From: Desulfobacterales bacterium
GTDB lineage: Bacteria; Desulfobacterota; Desulfobacteria; Desulfobacterales; JAFDCJ01
DNA length: 13,680 bases
Direction: 5' to 3'
Assembly (NCBI GenBank): GCA_029932495.1
Contig: JAOZPY010000033.1
Coordinates: forward strand, 1 to 13,680
In this document: positions 1-5,555 of the stretch, one piece after another
Numbering within the stretch: the stretch's first letter is position 1
Layout: every line of letters begins with the position of its first letter
Program-made: the position numbers and the translations under genes
The notes under the pieces: generated by a model
Database searches by the model: none
Told to the model about the DNA's origin: nothing
Seen by the model: the letters and a program-made list of their open reading frames with translations, nothing else

Positions 1-450
1 ATCTTCGGTTTCCTGGGCTTCCAGCGGCACCCGGGGACGCAGCCCGGCATGGACGAAAATATACGCATCGGTTTCGTAATACAGGCGCAGGGATTTGAAA
101 AACCGGAGATGATCCGGTGGAATCGGATACAAATCAGAATGCACGGGTTGTCGCAGATAGCTGTCTAGGGTTTTCTGACCGCCGTTGAGCAGGTAGGTAA
201 ACCGGTCGGTGCCGTCCAGGTATTTTTCCAGCATATCCTCGTGGTTGCCTTTGAGAAAAACCACCCCCGGAACGCGTTTTTGCAAATCCACCAGGTAGTC
301 GACCACTGCGATGGAGTTCGGCCCCCGGTCGATGTAATCTCCGATAAACACCAGGACATCACGGGAAAAATCAACCGGGATTATTTCCATCAGGGCACGC
401 AGCTGATCGTCGCAGCCGTGAATATCTCCTATCGCAAATATTTTTTTCAT
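1..450 (-). CDS. PPP-family metallophosphatase (serine/threonine phosphatase-like), 3' end cut off
   Basis: This is a metal-dependent phosphoesterase of the PPP/calcineurin-like family, which hydrolyses phosphoprotein or small-molecule phosphoesters with two metal ions. The first 150 residues are present and the frame stays open to the window edge, so the C-terminus is missing. Visible signature blocks are GDIHG (residues 8-12), GDYIDRG (37-43) and GNHE (69-72), plus FVHAG with a metal-ligand histidine at 134. Together these cover most of the family's metal and phosphate ligands. The ATG lies 7 bases after the stop of the upstream radical SAM gene, with a GGA element just before it, so the two are probably co-transcribed and perhaps translationally coupled. 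The substrate cannot be told from sequence. Bacterial relatives include PrpA/PrpB-like protein phosphatases and ApaH-like dinucleotide phosphatases. The short GDIHGC start fits the PrpA-like group better. Confidence 0.9.
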   Translation of the reverse strand, partial: MKKIFAIGDIHGCDDQLRALMEIIPVDFSRDVLVFIGDYIDRGPNSIAVVDYLVDLQKRVPGVVFLKGNHEDMLEKYLDGTDRFTYLLNGGQKTLDSYLRQPVHSDLYPIPPDHLRFFKSLRLYYETDAYIFVHAGLRPRVPLEAQETED

Positions 451-457
451 ACTTCCG

Positions 458-1387
458 TTATGCAAACATACCGCGGGGCCCATCAAGCCGGGTAACGCCT
501 TGCTGCCTGGCCGTGCGTACCGCCAGGTGGTATTCGGCAGGTGAAAGAGCTTCGCCAAGCCCGTCGACTTCACCGGCCCGGCCGCAGGGCCGGTACTGGC
601 CCATGACGTTAACATAGCTGTTGGGAGAGACATTGCGGGCGATGAACCGCATGACCTGCCGGGTGCCTGCCAGTCCCCCCGGCAAAACCAGGTGGCGAAT
701 CAAAAGTCCGCGCCGGGCGATACCGGCATCATCCAGGACAAGGTCGCCTACCTGTCGGTGCATCTCTTTCACGGCCCGGCAGGCCACCTGCGGGTAATCC
801 GCAGCCTGGCAGCAACGCTGCGCCACCCGGGGATCCCAGAATTTAAAGTCCGGCATATAGATGTCCACCACCTTGTCGAGCAATTTCAGGGTTGACACCC
901 GGTCATAACCACCGGTGTTGAATACCAGGGGAATTGAAAGCCCGTCCGGCACGGCGGCCTCAACGGCCGACAGAATCTGGGGGACCACGTGGGAGGGACT
1001 GACAAGATTGATATTATGACAGCCCTGGCTTTGCAGTTCAAGCATGATATCAGCCAGCTGGCGATCGGAAATCGGCTGGCCGCAACCCCCATGGCTGATA
1101 TCGAAATTCTGACAAAACAAGCACATCAGGTTGCAATGGGTGAAAAATATGGTCCCCGAGCCATGGGTTCCGACCAGGGGCTGCTCTTCGCCGAAATGGG
1201 GGCCCCAGCTGGATACCCAGGCCCGAACGCCGGTTTTGCAGATGCCGGTTTTCCCGGACAGGCGGGCAACGCCGCACCTGCGCGGGCAAAGGCTGCAAGC
1301 GGATAAAAGCTGTCGGGCTTGTTCCGCTTTTTGCCGGAGCAATCCTTCTTCAAAGGCACGGATATAAGCCGGTTGAAAAGATGGCAT
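458..1387 (-). CDS. PflX-type radical SAM protein (COG1313-like)
   Basis: This is a 309-aa radical SAM enzyme related to pyruvate formate-lyase activases but of the uncharacterised PflX group. The SAM-binding [4Fe-4S] motif is CX3CX2C at C85, C89 and C92, within THCNLMCLFCQN. An N-terminal cysteine group, C31, C34, C38 and C50 (CSLCPRRCGV followed by GIC), is typical of this family and probably binds a second cluster or zinc. Length matches the family norm. No glycyl-radical enzyme gene is nearby, so an activase role is not supported by context. An in-frame TAG lies 12 bases upstream of the ATG, which fixes the longest ATG start, but no clear Shine-Dalgarno element is seen. A 72-base gap separates it from the Fur-FeoA gene upstream, and the phosphatase gene follows at once. 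The family call is firm and the function is unknown. Confidence 0.88.
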   Translation of the reverse strand: MPSFQPAYIRAFEEGLLRQKAEQARQLLSACSLCPRRCGVARLSGKTGICKTGVRAWVSSWGPHFGEEQPLVGTHGSGTIFFTHCNLMCLFCQNFDISHGGCGQPISDRQLADIMLELQSQGCHNINLVSPSHVVPQILSAVEAAVPDGLSIPLVFNTGGYDRVSTLKLLDKVVDIYMPDFKFWDPRVAQRCCQAADYPQVACRAVKEMHRQVGDLVLDDAGIARRGLLIRHLVLPGGLAGTRQVMRFIARNVSPNSYVNVMGQYRPCGRAGEVDGLGEALSPAEYHLAVRTARQQGVTRLDGPRGMFA

Positions 1388-1459
1388 GCATCGGCACTAA
1401 AAATGTGAAGTTATTTTTGCGCGAGCCCTTAACGTTGCAGCCTCCGGGGGCTGTGATAC

Positions 1460-2137
1460 TCAAAGATTGTCCGGTTCCACCATGATTTTTTCCGCCAGTC
1501 CCCGCCCCAGGACAAAACGCTTCAGCTCCACCGCCACGGCCAGCTGCCCCTGGCTGCTGTTGGTGATCACTTCAATTTTATCTCCGATGCGCAGTCCCAT
1601 GGTCAGCAAGCGCATTCGGGCGCCGGATCCTCCCATAATTTCCTTGATGACCAGTCGCTCTCCCTGTTTGGCCGCCGCCAGGGGCATCAGGCGAATGCGT
1701 TCCTGCAGGCAATCGGAGCATATCCCGTAGATTTCCAGTTTATGCTGCAGCATGTGAAATCCCCGGGCCGCGGCAATGGAAAGCTGCAGCTGCTCGATGC
1801 GGTCTTCTTCGAATTCGATAATTTTATGGCACTTGGTGCAAATCATGTGATCATGATGCTGACCCAAGTGCAAATGCTCGTAGCGGGTAATACCATTATC
1901 AAAACGGCTTTTACGGGCAAAGCCGAAGCGGCACATCAGCTTCATGGTTTCCTTGACAAATTCAGGGGCCAGCTGCCACCCGTTTTTTTCAATCAGCTCA
2001 ACCAGCTGTGCCACGGTCACATGTTGTTCGGTCTGCAGAAAGGTCTCCAGCACCTTGAAACGATCTTCAAAATGATCGATGTGTTCCTGCTTGAACAGTT
2101 TTTTGAACTGTTGTTTTTCCTGTACGTGAACATGCAT
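1460..2137 (-). CDS. Fur-family regulator fused to a C-terminal FeoA domain
   Basis: This 225-aa protein has two domains. Residues about 15-145 form a Fur-type winged helix plus dimerisation domain. The Fur metal-site block is H94-H95-D96-H97, with zinc-ribbon pairs C100-x2-C103 and C140-x2-C143. Residues about 152-220 are an SH3-like FeoA domain, with the characteristic run from GERLVIKEI through MRLLTMGLRIGDKIEV to a final basic GRGLAEKIMV. Fur proteins repress iron, zinc or peroxide genes when metal-bound. FeoA domains are small modules of the FeoB iron-uptake system and also form the C-terminal domain of DtxR/MntR regulators. The fusion therefore resembles a DtxR-like layout built on a Fur core, probably an iron-responsive repressor (inference). 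It follows the FmdB-like gene by 29 bases and shares its promoter. The start codon has a GGGAG element about 13 bases upstream, which is rather distant. Confidence 0.9.
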   Translation of the reverse strand: MHVHVQEKQQFKKLFKQEHIDHFEDRFKVLETFLQTEQHVTVAQLVELIEKNGWQLAPEFVKETMKLMCRFGFARKSRFDNGITRYEHLHLGQHHDHMICTKCHKIIEFEEDRIEQLQLSIAAARGFHMLQHKLEIYGICSDCLQERIRLMPLAAAKQGERLVIKEIMGGSGARMRLLTMGLRIGDKIEVITNSSQGQLAVAVELKRFVLGRGLAEKIMVEPDNL

Positions 2138-2166
2138 TGCGAAATTAAAACTCCCGGCAGGCTGGA

Positions 2167-2409
2167 TCAGCGGCTGGGGCCGGGAAGATCCAGGGTGGTA
2201 CAGCTTCCACTGGGACAGGAACGGGTCTGGACCTGCGGTCCTTCGCCCCCGGAACCGCCGCGGATGCTGTGATTTGAAACACTGAGAACCCGCTCAAACT
2301 CTTCGGACTTGCAATGGGGGCAGCGCATTTCCACCGGTTCGTTGCGCTTGACCACCAGAAGCTCAAAGCACTCGTTGCATTTCAGACATCTGAATTCATA
2401 AATGGGCAT
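2167..2409 (-). CDS. FmdB-family putative zinc-ribbon protein
   Basis: This small protein of 80 aa begins MPIYEFRCLKC, the hallmark of the FmdB regulatory family (CxxC zinc ribbon). Paired cysteines C8/C11 and C30/C33 form the zinc knuckles. The C-terminal tail is glycine-rich with an extra CPSGSC pair (C65, C70), which is common among family members. FmdB was named for a suggested role in formamidase/amidase regulation, and the true function of most members is unknown. I chose the ATG at 2409 rather than an ATG six codons upstream because AAGGA lies 8 to 9 bases before it and the family consensus starts at MPxYE. It is the first gene of the leftward unit and precedes the Fur-FeoA gene by 29 bases. 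Confidence 0.9.
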   Translation of the reverse strand: MPIYEFRCLKCNECFELLVVKRNEPVEMRCPHCKSEEFERVLSVSNHSIRGGSGGEGPQVQTRSCPSGSCTTLDLPGPSR

Positions 2410-2451
2410 GATGGGGTTCCTTTGCACTGATGTTAAACCAATAACTTTCTA

Positions 2452-2479
2452 ATATTATTTATCCGTCATCAATTGTCAA
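2452..2479 (-). promoter_or_regulatory. Sigma-70-like promoter for the FmdB / Fur-FeoA unit
   Basis: On the minus strand a perfect TTGACA (2474-2479) is followed after 16 bases by TAATAT (2452-2457), 4 of 6 to the -10 consensus. The predicted start is near 2445, giving a leader of about 35 bases before the FmdB start. The -35 hexamer overlaps the first of two CAATTG palindromes (2470-2475 and 2481-2486). The AT-rich spacer GATAAATAATATTA is weakly Fur-box-like, so autoregulation is possible but unproven. Confidence 0.5.
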
Positions 2480-2572
2480 GCAATTGGGTGGCTGCGGCAA
2501 TAACCAGGATAAAAAGCGGCGTAAATCGGCAGGCGGATGCAATAAAATTTTAAGAGATTTTGCAAGAATTTA

Positions 2573-2968
2573 TCATTTCTGGAGACGCTGGAATACAAAC
2601 TCCTGAAACTGCATGGATATATCTTTTTTCCAGTATCCCACTACCCCAGTACGAACGGCAACCTGCGTGCGATCCGGACTCAAGATGACCACCTTGATGG
2701 TTTGCGGCGTGCCGTCTTTTCTTGTGGTCTGGATCGTTGTCTGGGCACCGTCGGTTGTTTTTTCGACAATCGGCTGCCCCAGATCTTTTATAATCTCGGT
2801 GCACACCTTCAGGGTGCGGTTATAATCGGCAGCGTAACTTCTGGTCAGTTCCCCTTTTACATAGGTATATGCGCCGGCGCCCACACCGGCACCGATCAGA
2901 ACGACCGCACAGCCGGCCAGCAAAACAGCACTGATCAGTACCGCCGCCAGGGTAATTTTTCCGCTCAT
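2573..2968 (-). CDS. DUF3568-like small lipoprotein
   Basis: This 131-aa predicted lipoprotein has a short basic N-terminus, a hydrophobic segment and a lipobox LLAGC with lipidated C20. A glycine-rich turn (GAGVGAGAYTYVKGEL, residues about 26-41) follows. The mature domain ends in a beta-rich stretch with TQVAVRTGVVGYW and a final amphipathic helix. The GAYTYVKGEL segment and the late VRxGxxGxxxxS pattern resemble DUF3568 proteins, a family of unknown function found in Proteobacteria. That match is from memory of the family pattern. The ATG at 2968 has AAGGA about 8 bases upstream. A GTG five codons earlier is possible but lacks support. The ATG overlaps the TGA of a short open frame upstream (ATGA), suggesting coupling to the preceding lipoprotein transcript. 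It is likely anchored to the outer or inner membrane facing the periplasm. Confidence 0.75.
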   Translation of the reverse strand: MSGKITLAAVLISAVLLAGCAVVLIGAGVGAGAYTYVKGELTRSYAADYNRTLKVCTEIIKDLGQPIVEKTTDGAQTTIQTTRKDGTPQTIKVVILSPDRTQVAVRTGVVGYWKKDISMQFQEFVFQRLQK

Positions 2969-3099
2969 TGGTTTTCCTTCCACTCAACGATCATCCCGGC
3001 CTCCGGGGTGGTGGTCAGGATTTTCGGCCCTGAATCGGACAGGCTGACAAAAGTCAGCAGGCCGATCGTTTTCCGCCATAGGCAACATTTGTACAGCAA
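2965..3099 (-). CDS. Possible 44-codon small ORF between two lipoprotein genes
   Basis: Directly after the tandem TGA TGA that ends the upstream lipoprotein, the same frame continues open for 44 codons from a TTG. It ends in a TGA that overlaps the ATG of the DUF3568-like gene. The last twenty or so codons (SGPKILTTTPEAGMIVEWKE) use codons like those of neighbouring genes, whereas the first part is cysteine- and tryptophan-rich and less protein-like. There is no Shine-Dalgarno element before the TTG. It could be a small translated peptide, a read-through extension of the upstream gene, or a decayed 3' end. A competing ATG-initiated frame of about 30 codons also exists here. Treat this as tentative. 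Confidence 0.25.
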   Translation of the reverse strand: MLYKCCLWRKTIGLLTFVSLSDSGPKILTTTPEAGMIVEWKENQ

Positions 3100-3102
3100 T
3101 CA

Positions 3103-3579
3103 TCAGCGCAGGCCGCTGAAATCCGGCGGCTTCGGAGGCACAACCATCACCTGGTTATCCTTGTCCACCTTAACTTTTGTCCAGTTCTGGGAGCTGTACC
3201 AGATGCCCACCCGCCTTCCCTCCGGGTCCACGATCCAGGCACCGCGCGGCTCAATACTGTAAACCGTCTGCATGCGGTAGATCACCTGGTTGAGCACCGT
3301 CGGAGTCAGATCAATGGGCTGCCAGTAGCTGGAGCGCAGGCTGTAGGCGCTTTTAATACCGATGATGCCGTAAGGAATCCGTTGAAAGCCGGCGGTGTAA
3401 TACTGATAATCGGGCAGCACCTCGCCGTTTCGAAACATCCGGGTGATGTCCGTATCGCCCTGCAGGCGTCCATAGCGGGCACTGCATCCAAACAACAACA
3501 CTGCTGTAAGCGCCAGGGCGAATCCGACAAATGCCAGCCGACCCGTCGTTCCAGCGGCAGATACGCTATTGCGCTCCAT
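3103..3579 (-). CDS. Predicted lipoprotein of unknown family
   Basis: This 158-aa protein has an N-terminal signal (residues about 12-31) ending in a lipobox-like VLLFGC, with lipidated C32. The mature part begins SARYGRLQGDTDITRMF. It contains an aromatic block, DYQYYTAGFQRIPYGIIGI (57-75), a WQPIDLTP motif (86-93) and a proline-rich tail, VVPPKPPDF (147-155). I do not recognise a named domain, and no catalytic motif is evident. I chose the ATG at 3579 because GGGGGA lies about 8 bases upstream and the signal peptide begins soon after. A longer reading from 3693 would place 38 unlikely residues before the signal and run through the palindromic control region. It is the first gene of a leftward pair of lipoproteins and is likely transcribed from the promoter at 3623-3650. 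Confidence 0.8.
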   Translation of the reverse strand: MERNSVSAAGTTGRLAFVGFALALTAVLLFGCSARYGRLQGDTDITRMFRNGEVLPDYQYYTAGFQRIPYGIIGIKSAYSLRSSYWQPIDLTPTVLNQVIYRMQTVYSIEPRGAWIVDPEGRRVGIWYSSQNWTKVKVDKDNQVMVVPPKPPDFSGLR

Positions 3580-3622
3580 AAGTGGTCCCCCTTTTGTACC
3601 AATAAATTTTTCCTGCGACTCC

Positions 3623-3650
3623 AAAATAGCATGGCTGCCAATGGTGTCAA
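3623..3650 (-). promoter_or_regulatory. Candidate promoter for the lipoprotein pair
   Basis: A consensus TTGACA on the minus strand (3645-3650) is followed after 16 bases by TATTTT (3623-3628), 4 of 6 to the -10 consensus. The predicted start near 3616 leaves a leader of about 36 bases before the ATG at 3579. The -35 hexamer sits in the left arm of a 9-bp inverted repeat. Confidence 0.45.
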
Positions 3651-3708
3651 CCTTAAGGTTGATGTTGCAACATTGAGCGCCATTGGCGCCCATTAAATTG
3701 TTGACACC
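3643..3708. promoter_or_regulatory. Nested palindrome cluster in a divergent control region
   Basis: Within 66 bases there are four exact dyads. The outer arms are GGTGTCAAC (3643-3651) and GTTGACACC (3700-3708). Inside are the 16-bp perfect palindrome TCAACCTTAAGGTTGA (3647-3662), the abutting 12-bp ATGTTGCAACAT (3662-3673), and GCGCCA-T-TGGCGC (3677-3689). The outer arms carry TTGACA on opposite strands facing outwards, towards the lipoprotein gene on the left and the DUF2333-like gene on the right. This layout suggests operators for one or more dimeric regulators that control both directions. Cruciform or RNA hairpin roles are alternatives. No regulator gene adjoins it. Confidence 0.65.
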
Positions 3709-3729
3709 TAGGATGTCAGTGCTTAACCT
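3701..3729 (+). promoter_or_regulatory. Candidate promoter for the DUF2333-like gene
   Basis: TTGACA at 3701-3706 lies in the right arm of the outer inverted repeat. After 17 bases the -10 candidate is TAACCT (3724-3729), only 3 of 6 to consensus, so an activator may be needed. The start would fall near 3736, very close to the ATG at 3747. This slightly favours translation from the internal ATG at 3792. Confidence 0.3.
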
Positions 3730-3746
3730 TCCTACAAATTACACGG

Positions 3747-4775
3747 ATGGAACTTGAAACCGTGAAAAAAGCAAATGAGGACAAAGCGTTTATGGAAAAA
3801 AAATCTCTGAAAAAATCACTACGGCCTACCATGACCAAATTCGGCAAATGGCTGGTCCTGGTTTTGCTGGCATTCATATTGATCTGGCCTCTTTCGGCCG
3901 GATTGTACTGGACGGTTTACAAAGGGTACACCCTGATAGATCCGACCCGTTTTCCCCAGCTGGACCAGAATATCGCGGATATGCTGCAGGAAACGACACC
4001 GGATGCTTACCAGGCCAAAAAAGGTGCGGCCCTGTCTGCGTCCATCAGAAACCGTCTGGCGCAGGAAATGAACTCGCCTTTCGGCTGGTCGGTAAACGAT
4101 CTCATCATTTCACCCACCTCCTGGCTGGACAATCGGGCCAACCGGCAGCGGGGGACGATTTTTGCCACCCGCATGCTGGCCAATTTCTTTTCCACCAACC
4201 TGGCTAAATACGGCAACGTGGATGCTGAAAATAAAGACCTGAAAAAAGCCCGGGAAACCTATTTTGCTTTCACCGCTGACAGCTGGTGGTTTCCATCCAC
4301 CGAAAGTCAATATAAAAAAGGTATTGCGCTGCTCAAAAAATACGAAGCCGATCTGCTCAAGGGAGATGCAAAGGCGATTTTCAATATGCGCACGGATGAT
4401 ATGTATAACCTGCTTAAGTTTATCATCAGCAACCAGTTTTTAGATCAGCCGCTCGGCCTGCTGGTGCAATCCAATGATGAGGTTCCTTACAGCGAGCTGG
4501 ATGATCGCATTTACTATACCCAGGGAGTTATTCTGGTGCTCAGGGATGTGCTGCAAACATTTGTTCATCTTTATCCGGAAATCAAAGAAAAAGGCGGGAA
4601 AGAAAATATCAATATCGCTTTCAGGGCGATGAACCAGATCTGCACCTTTGACCCGTTGATCGTTTTGCGCGGAAGCCATGACTCCATCACGGCCGATCAC
4701 CGGGGAAAAATGGCCCGCTACCTGATCTCCATCCGGGAACGTATCAATGACCTGGCCCAATCCATCCGACGCTGA
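3747..4775 (+). CDS. DUF2333-like inner-membrane protein
   Basis: This is a 342-aa protein (327 aa if begun at the internal ATG 3792). It has a basic N-terminus, one transmembrane segment at residues about 34-56 and a large soluble domain rich in helices. The block SPFGWSVNDLIISPTSWLDN (about 112-131) and the general layout and length resemble DUF2333, a Proteobacterial family of unknown function. This is recognition from memory of the family pattern, not a search. Predicted topology is a short cytoplasmic tail with a periplasmic domain. Neither start has a strong ribosome site: 3747 has none, and 3792 has GAGGA about 11 bases upstream. The gene is divergent from the lipoprotein pair across the palindrome cluster, and converges on the PilZ gene with only 11 bases between stop codons. 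No enzyme motif is seen. Confidence 0.75.
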   Translation: MELETVKKANEDKAFMEKKSLKKSLRPTMTKFGKWLVLVLLAFILIWPLSAGLYWTVYKGYTLIDPTRFPQLDQNIADMLQETTPDAYQAKKGAALSASIRNRLAQEMNSPFGWSVNDLIISPTSWLDNRANRQRGTIFATRMLANFFSTNLAKYGNVDAENKDLKKARETYFAFTADSWWFPSTESQYKKGIALLKKYEADLLKGDAKAIFNMRTDDMYNLLKFIISNQFLDQPLGLLVQSNDEVPYSELDDRIYYTQGVILVLRDVLQTFVHLYPEIKEKGGKENINIAFRAMNQICTFDPLIVLRGSHDSITADHRGKMARYLISIRERINDLAQSIRR

Positions 4776-4786
4776 ACGATGGCCGG

Positions 4787-5083
4787 CTAGAAAAATTTTA
4801 CCCCCACCCCATAATTGAAAAACGCCCTTTTGTTCATAAGCCGGTGGTGCCAGATCACTTTGGCACGATAAACATCATGGCCGGCGGAGTATGGGGATTT
4901 CTCGATACCGATAAAAATTTCGGCCCCTTTTTGAGGCGCGAAATCCGACTCGAAATACATGCCGCCGCGGCTGTAATTGAGCAGGCGGCCTTCGAAATAT
5001 CTTCCGGAGGGATAAAGTTCGAACATGATCGGCGCGTCATGGCGGAAACGCGGATTATCACGCTGTTCGGGGCTGGACTCCAT
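4787..5083 (-). CDS. Stand-alone PilZ-domain protein, probable c-di-GMP receptor
   Basis: This is a 98-aa single PilZ domain. The c-di-GMP-binding signature is present: an arginine motif RDNPR (R8-x3-R12, followed by R14) and the (D/N)xSxxG block as NYSRGG (residues 36-41). A typical C-terminal GVGVKF closes the barrel. PilZ proteins bind cyclic di-GMP and relay it to motility, adhesion or exopolysaccharide machinery. No output domain is fused, so it presumably acts through a partner. The ATG has AAGGA about 11 bases upstream, with further GG closer to it. It converges on the DUF2333-like gene. A -10-like TATAAT lies about 100 bases upstream. The domain call is firm and the target is unknown. 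Confidence 0.92.
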   Translation of the reverse strand: MESSPEQRDNPRFRHDAPIMFELYPSGRYFEGRLLNYSRGGMYFESDFAPQKGAEIFIGIEKSPYSAGHDVYRAKVIWHHRLMNKRAFFNYGVGVKFF

Positions 5084-5183
5084 CGGATACCTTCCTTAGG
5101 GTTGCACGCCAGCTGGCATACGGGTACGATGGGCGTTCGCAGTGGCTATAGCATAAATCGTGCCTGCCCGTGCATATAAATTA

Positions 5184-5212
5184 ATTATATGTTTATTCAG
5201 TAGGTTATAAAA
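5184..5212 (-). promoter_or_regulatory. Candidate promoter for the PilZ gene
   Basis: A perfect TATAAT on the minus strand (5184-5189) is preceded after 17 bases by a poor -35, TTTTAT (5207-5212). The predicted start near 5177 gives a leader of about 90 bases that includes the 10-bp palindrome GCCAGCTGGC (5108-5117). The surroundings are AT-rich, so a chance -10 match is plausible. Confidence 0.35.
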
Positions 5213-5264
5213 TAACACGCCTTATCCTGCACCGATTTCGGAACGCATTGTGGGAAATAATTGT

Positions 5265-5274
5265 CACAATTGTG
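5265..5274. promoter_or_regulatory. CACAATTGTG palindrome, possible operator
   Basis: This is a perfect 10-bp palindrome in the gap between the divergent PilZ and MscS-like genes. It does not match the CRP TGTGA-N6-TCACA spacing. A regulator site is conceivable, but nothing identifies the regulator. Confidence 0.25.
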
Positions 5275-5323
5275 TGAAAAACTTTTCCTACCCATGAAGT
5301 AAAACTTGATGATCTCAACCGGT

Positions 5324-5511
5324 GGGATCGGCCAATGACGGGGGCGATCCCGATGGAATCGCCCCCTGAGCATTGGGATAACAGTGCACGGGGACGCGCG
5401 CTGTTAAGATGATTATCGGCTGCCGGGCAAAAAACTTGAACCCCGGAAAAATTATTGTTCGCTCCGGGAAAAGAAGCTGTACGGCTACCTATGGGCCGAC
5501 TGGCAGCCGAT
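5324..5511 (+). other. Stem-rich region upstream of the MscS-like gene, possible structured leader
   Basis: The 472 bases between 5084 and 5555 carry no assigned gene, and this part is rich in exact complementary arms. CCAATG/CATTGG (5332-5337 with 5371-5376) encloses GGGGGCGAT/ATCGCCCCC (5340-5348 with 5358-5366). GGGATCG (5324-5330) can instead pair with CGATCCC (5345-5351), which excludes that stem. AACAGTGC/GCGCTGTT (5380-5387 with 5398-5405) follows. ATCGGCTGCC/GGCAGCCGAT (5415-5424 with 5502-5511) is a 10-bp perfect stem enclosing CCCGG/CCGGG (5442-5446 with 5464-5468) and a competing local CGGCT/AGCCG (5482-5486 with 5505-5509). No U-run follows, so it is not a simple terminator. I could not match it to a riboswitch class. 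An open frame from 5408 through the MscS start is the rival explanation: degraded coding DNA. Confidence 0.4.
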
Positions 5512-5555
5512 ATCCATGTTGACAACCGGCCCCGCCTCCGATATCTGGATATTCA

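Noticed and set aside
1438..1453. CAGCC/GGCTG hairpin after the Fur-FeoA gene as a terminator
   Set aside because: It is a five-bp stem with no adjacent U-run on the minus strand, too weak to call.
2702..3262. Plus-strand open frame of 186 codons opposite the two lipoproteins
   Set aside because: It crosses both lipoprotein genes and the gap between them. The lipoproteins have lipoboxes and ribosome sites, and the plus frame has neither.
5261..5280. CRP/FNR-type site around CACAATTGTG
   Set aside because: The TGTG and CACA half-sites do not have the required six-base spacing, and the FNR pattern TTGAT-N4-ATCAA is absent.
5415..5511. c-di-GMP (GEMM) riboswitch before the MscS-like gene
   Set aside because: I looked for the conserved GEMM core (GGGACGCAAAGCC-like and GGTAGCCGGG-like segments) on both strands and did not find it in the right order.
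5205..5525. Minus-strand open frame of 106 codons in the PilZ-MscS gap
   Set aside because: The product is serine- and arginine-rich with no domain pattern, has no ribosome site, and spans both the AT-rich promoter zone and the stem-rich zone. It is most likely chance.
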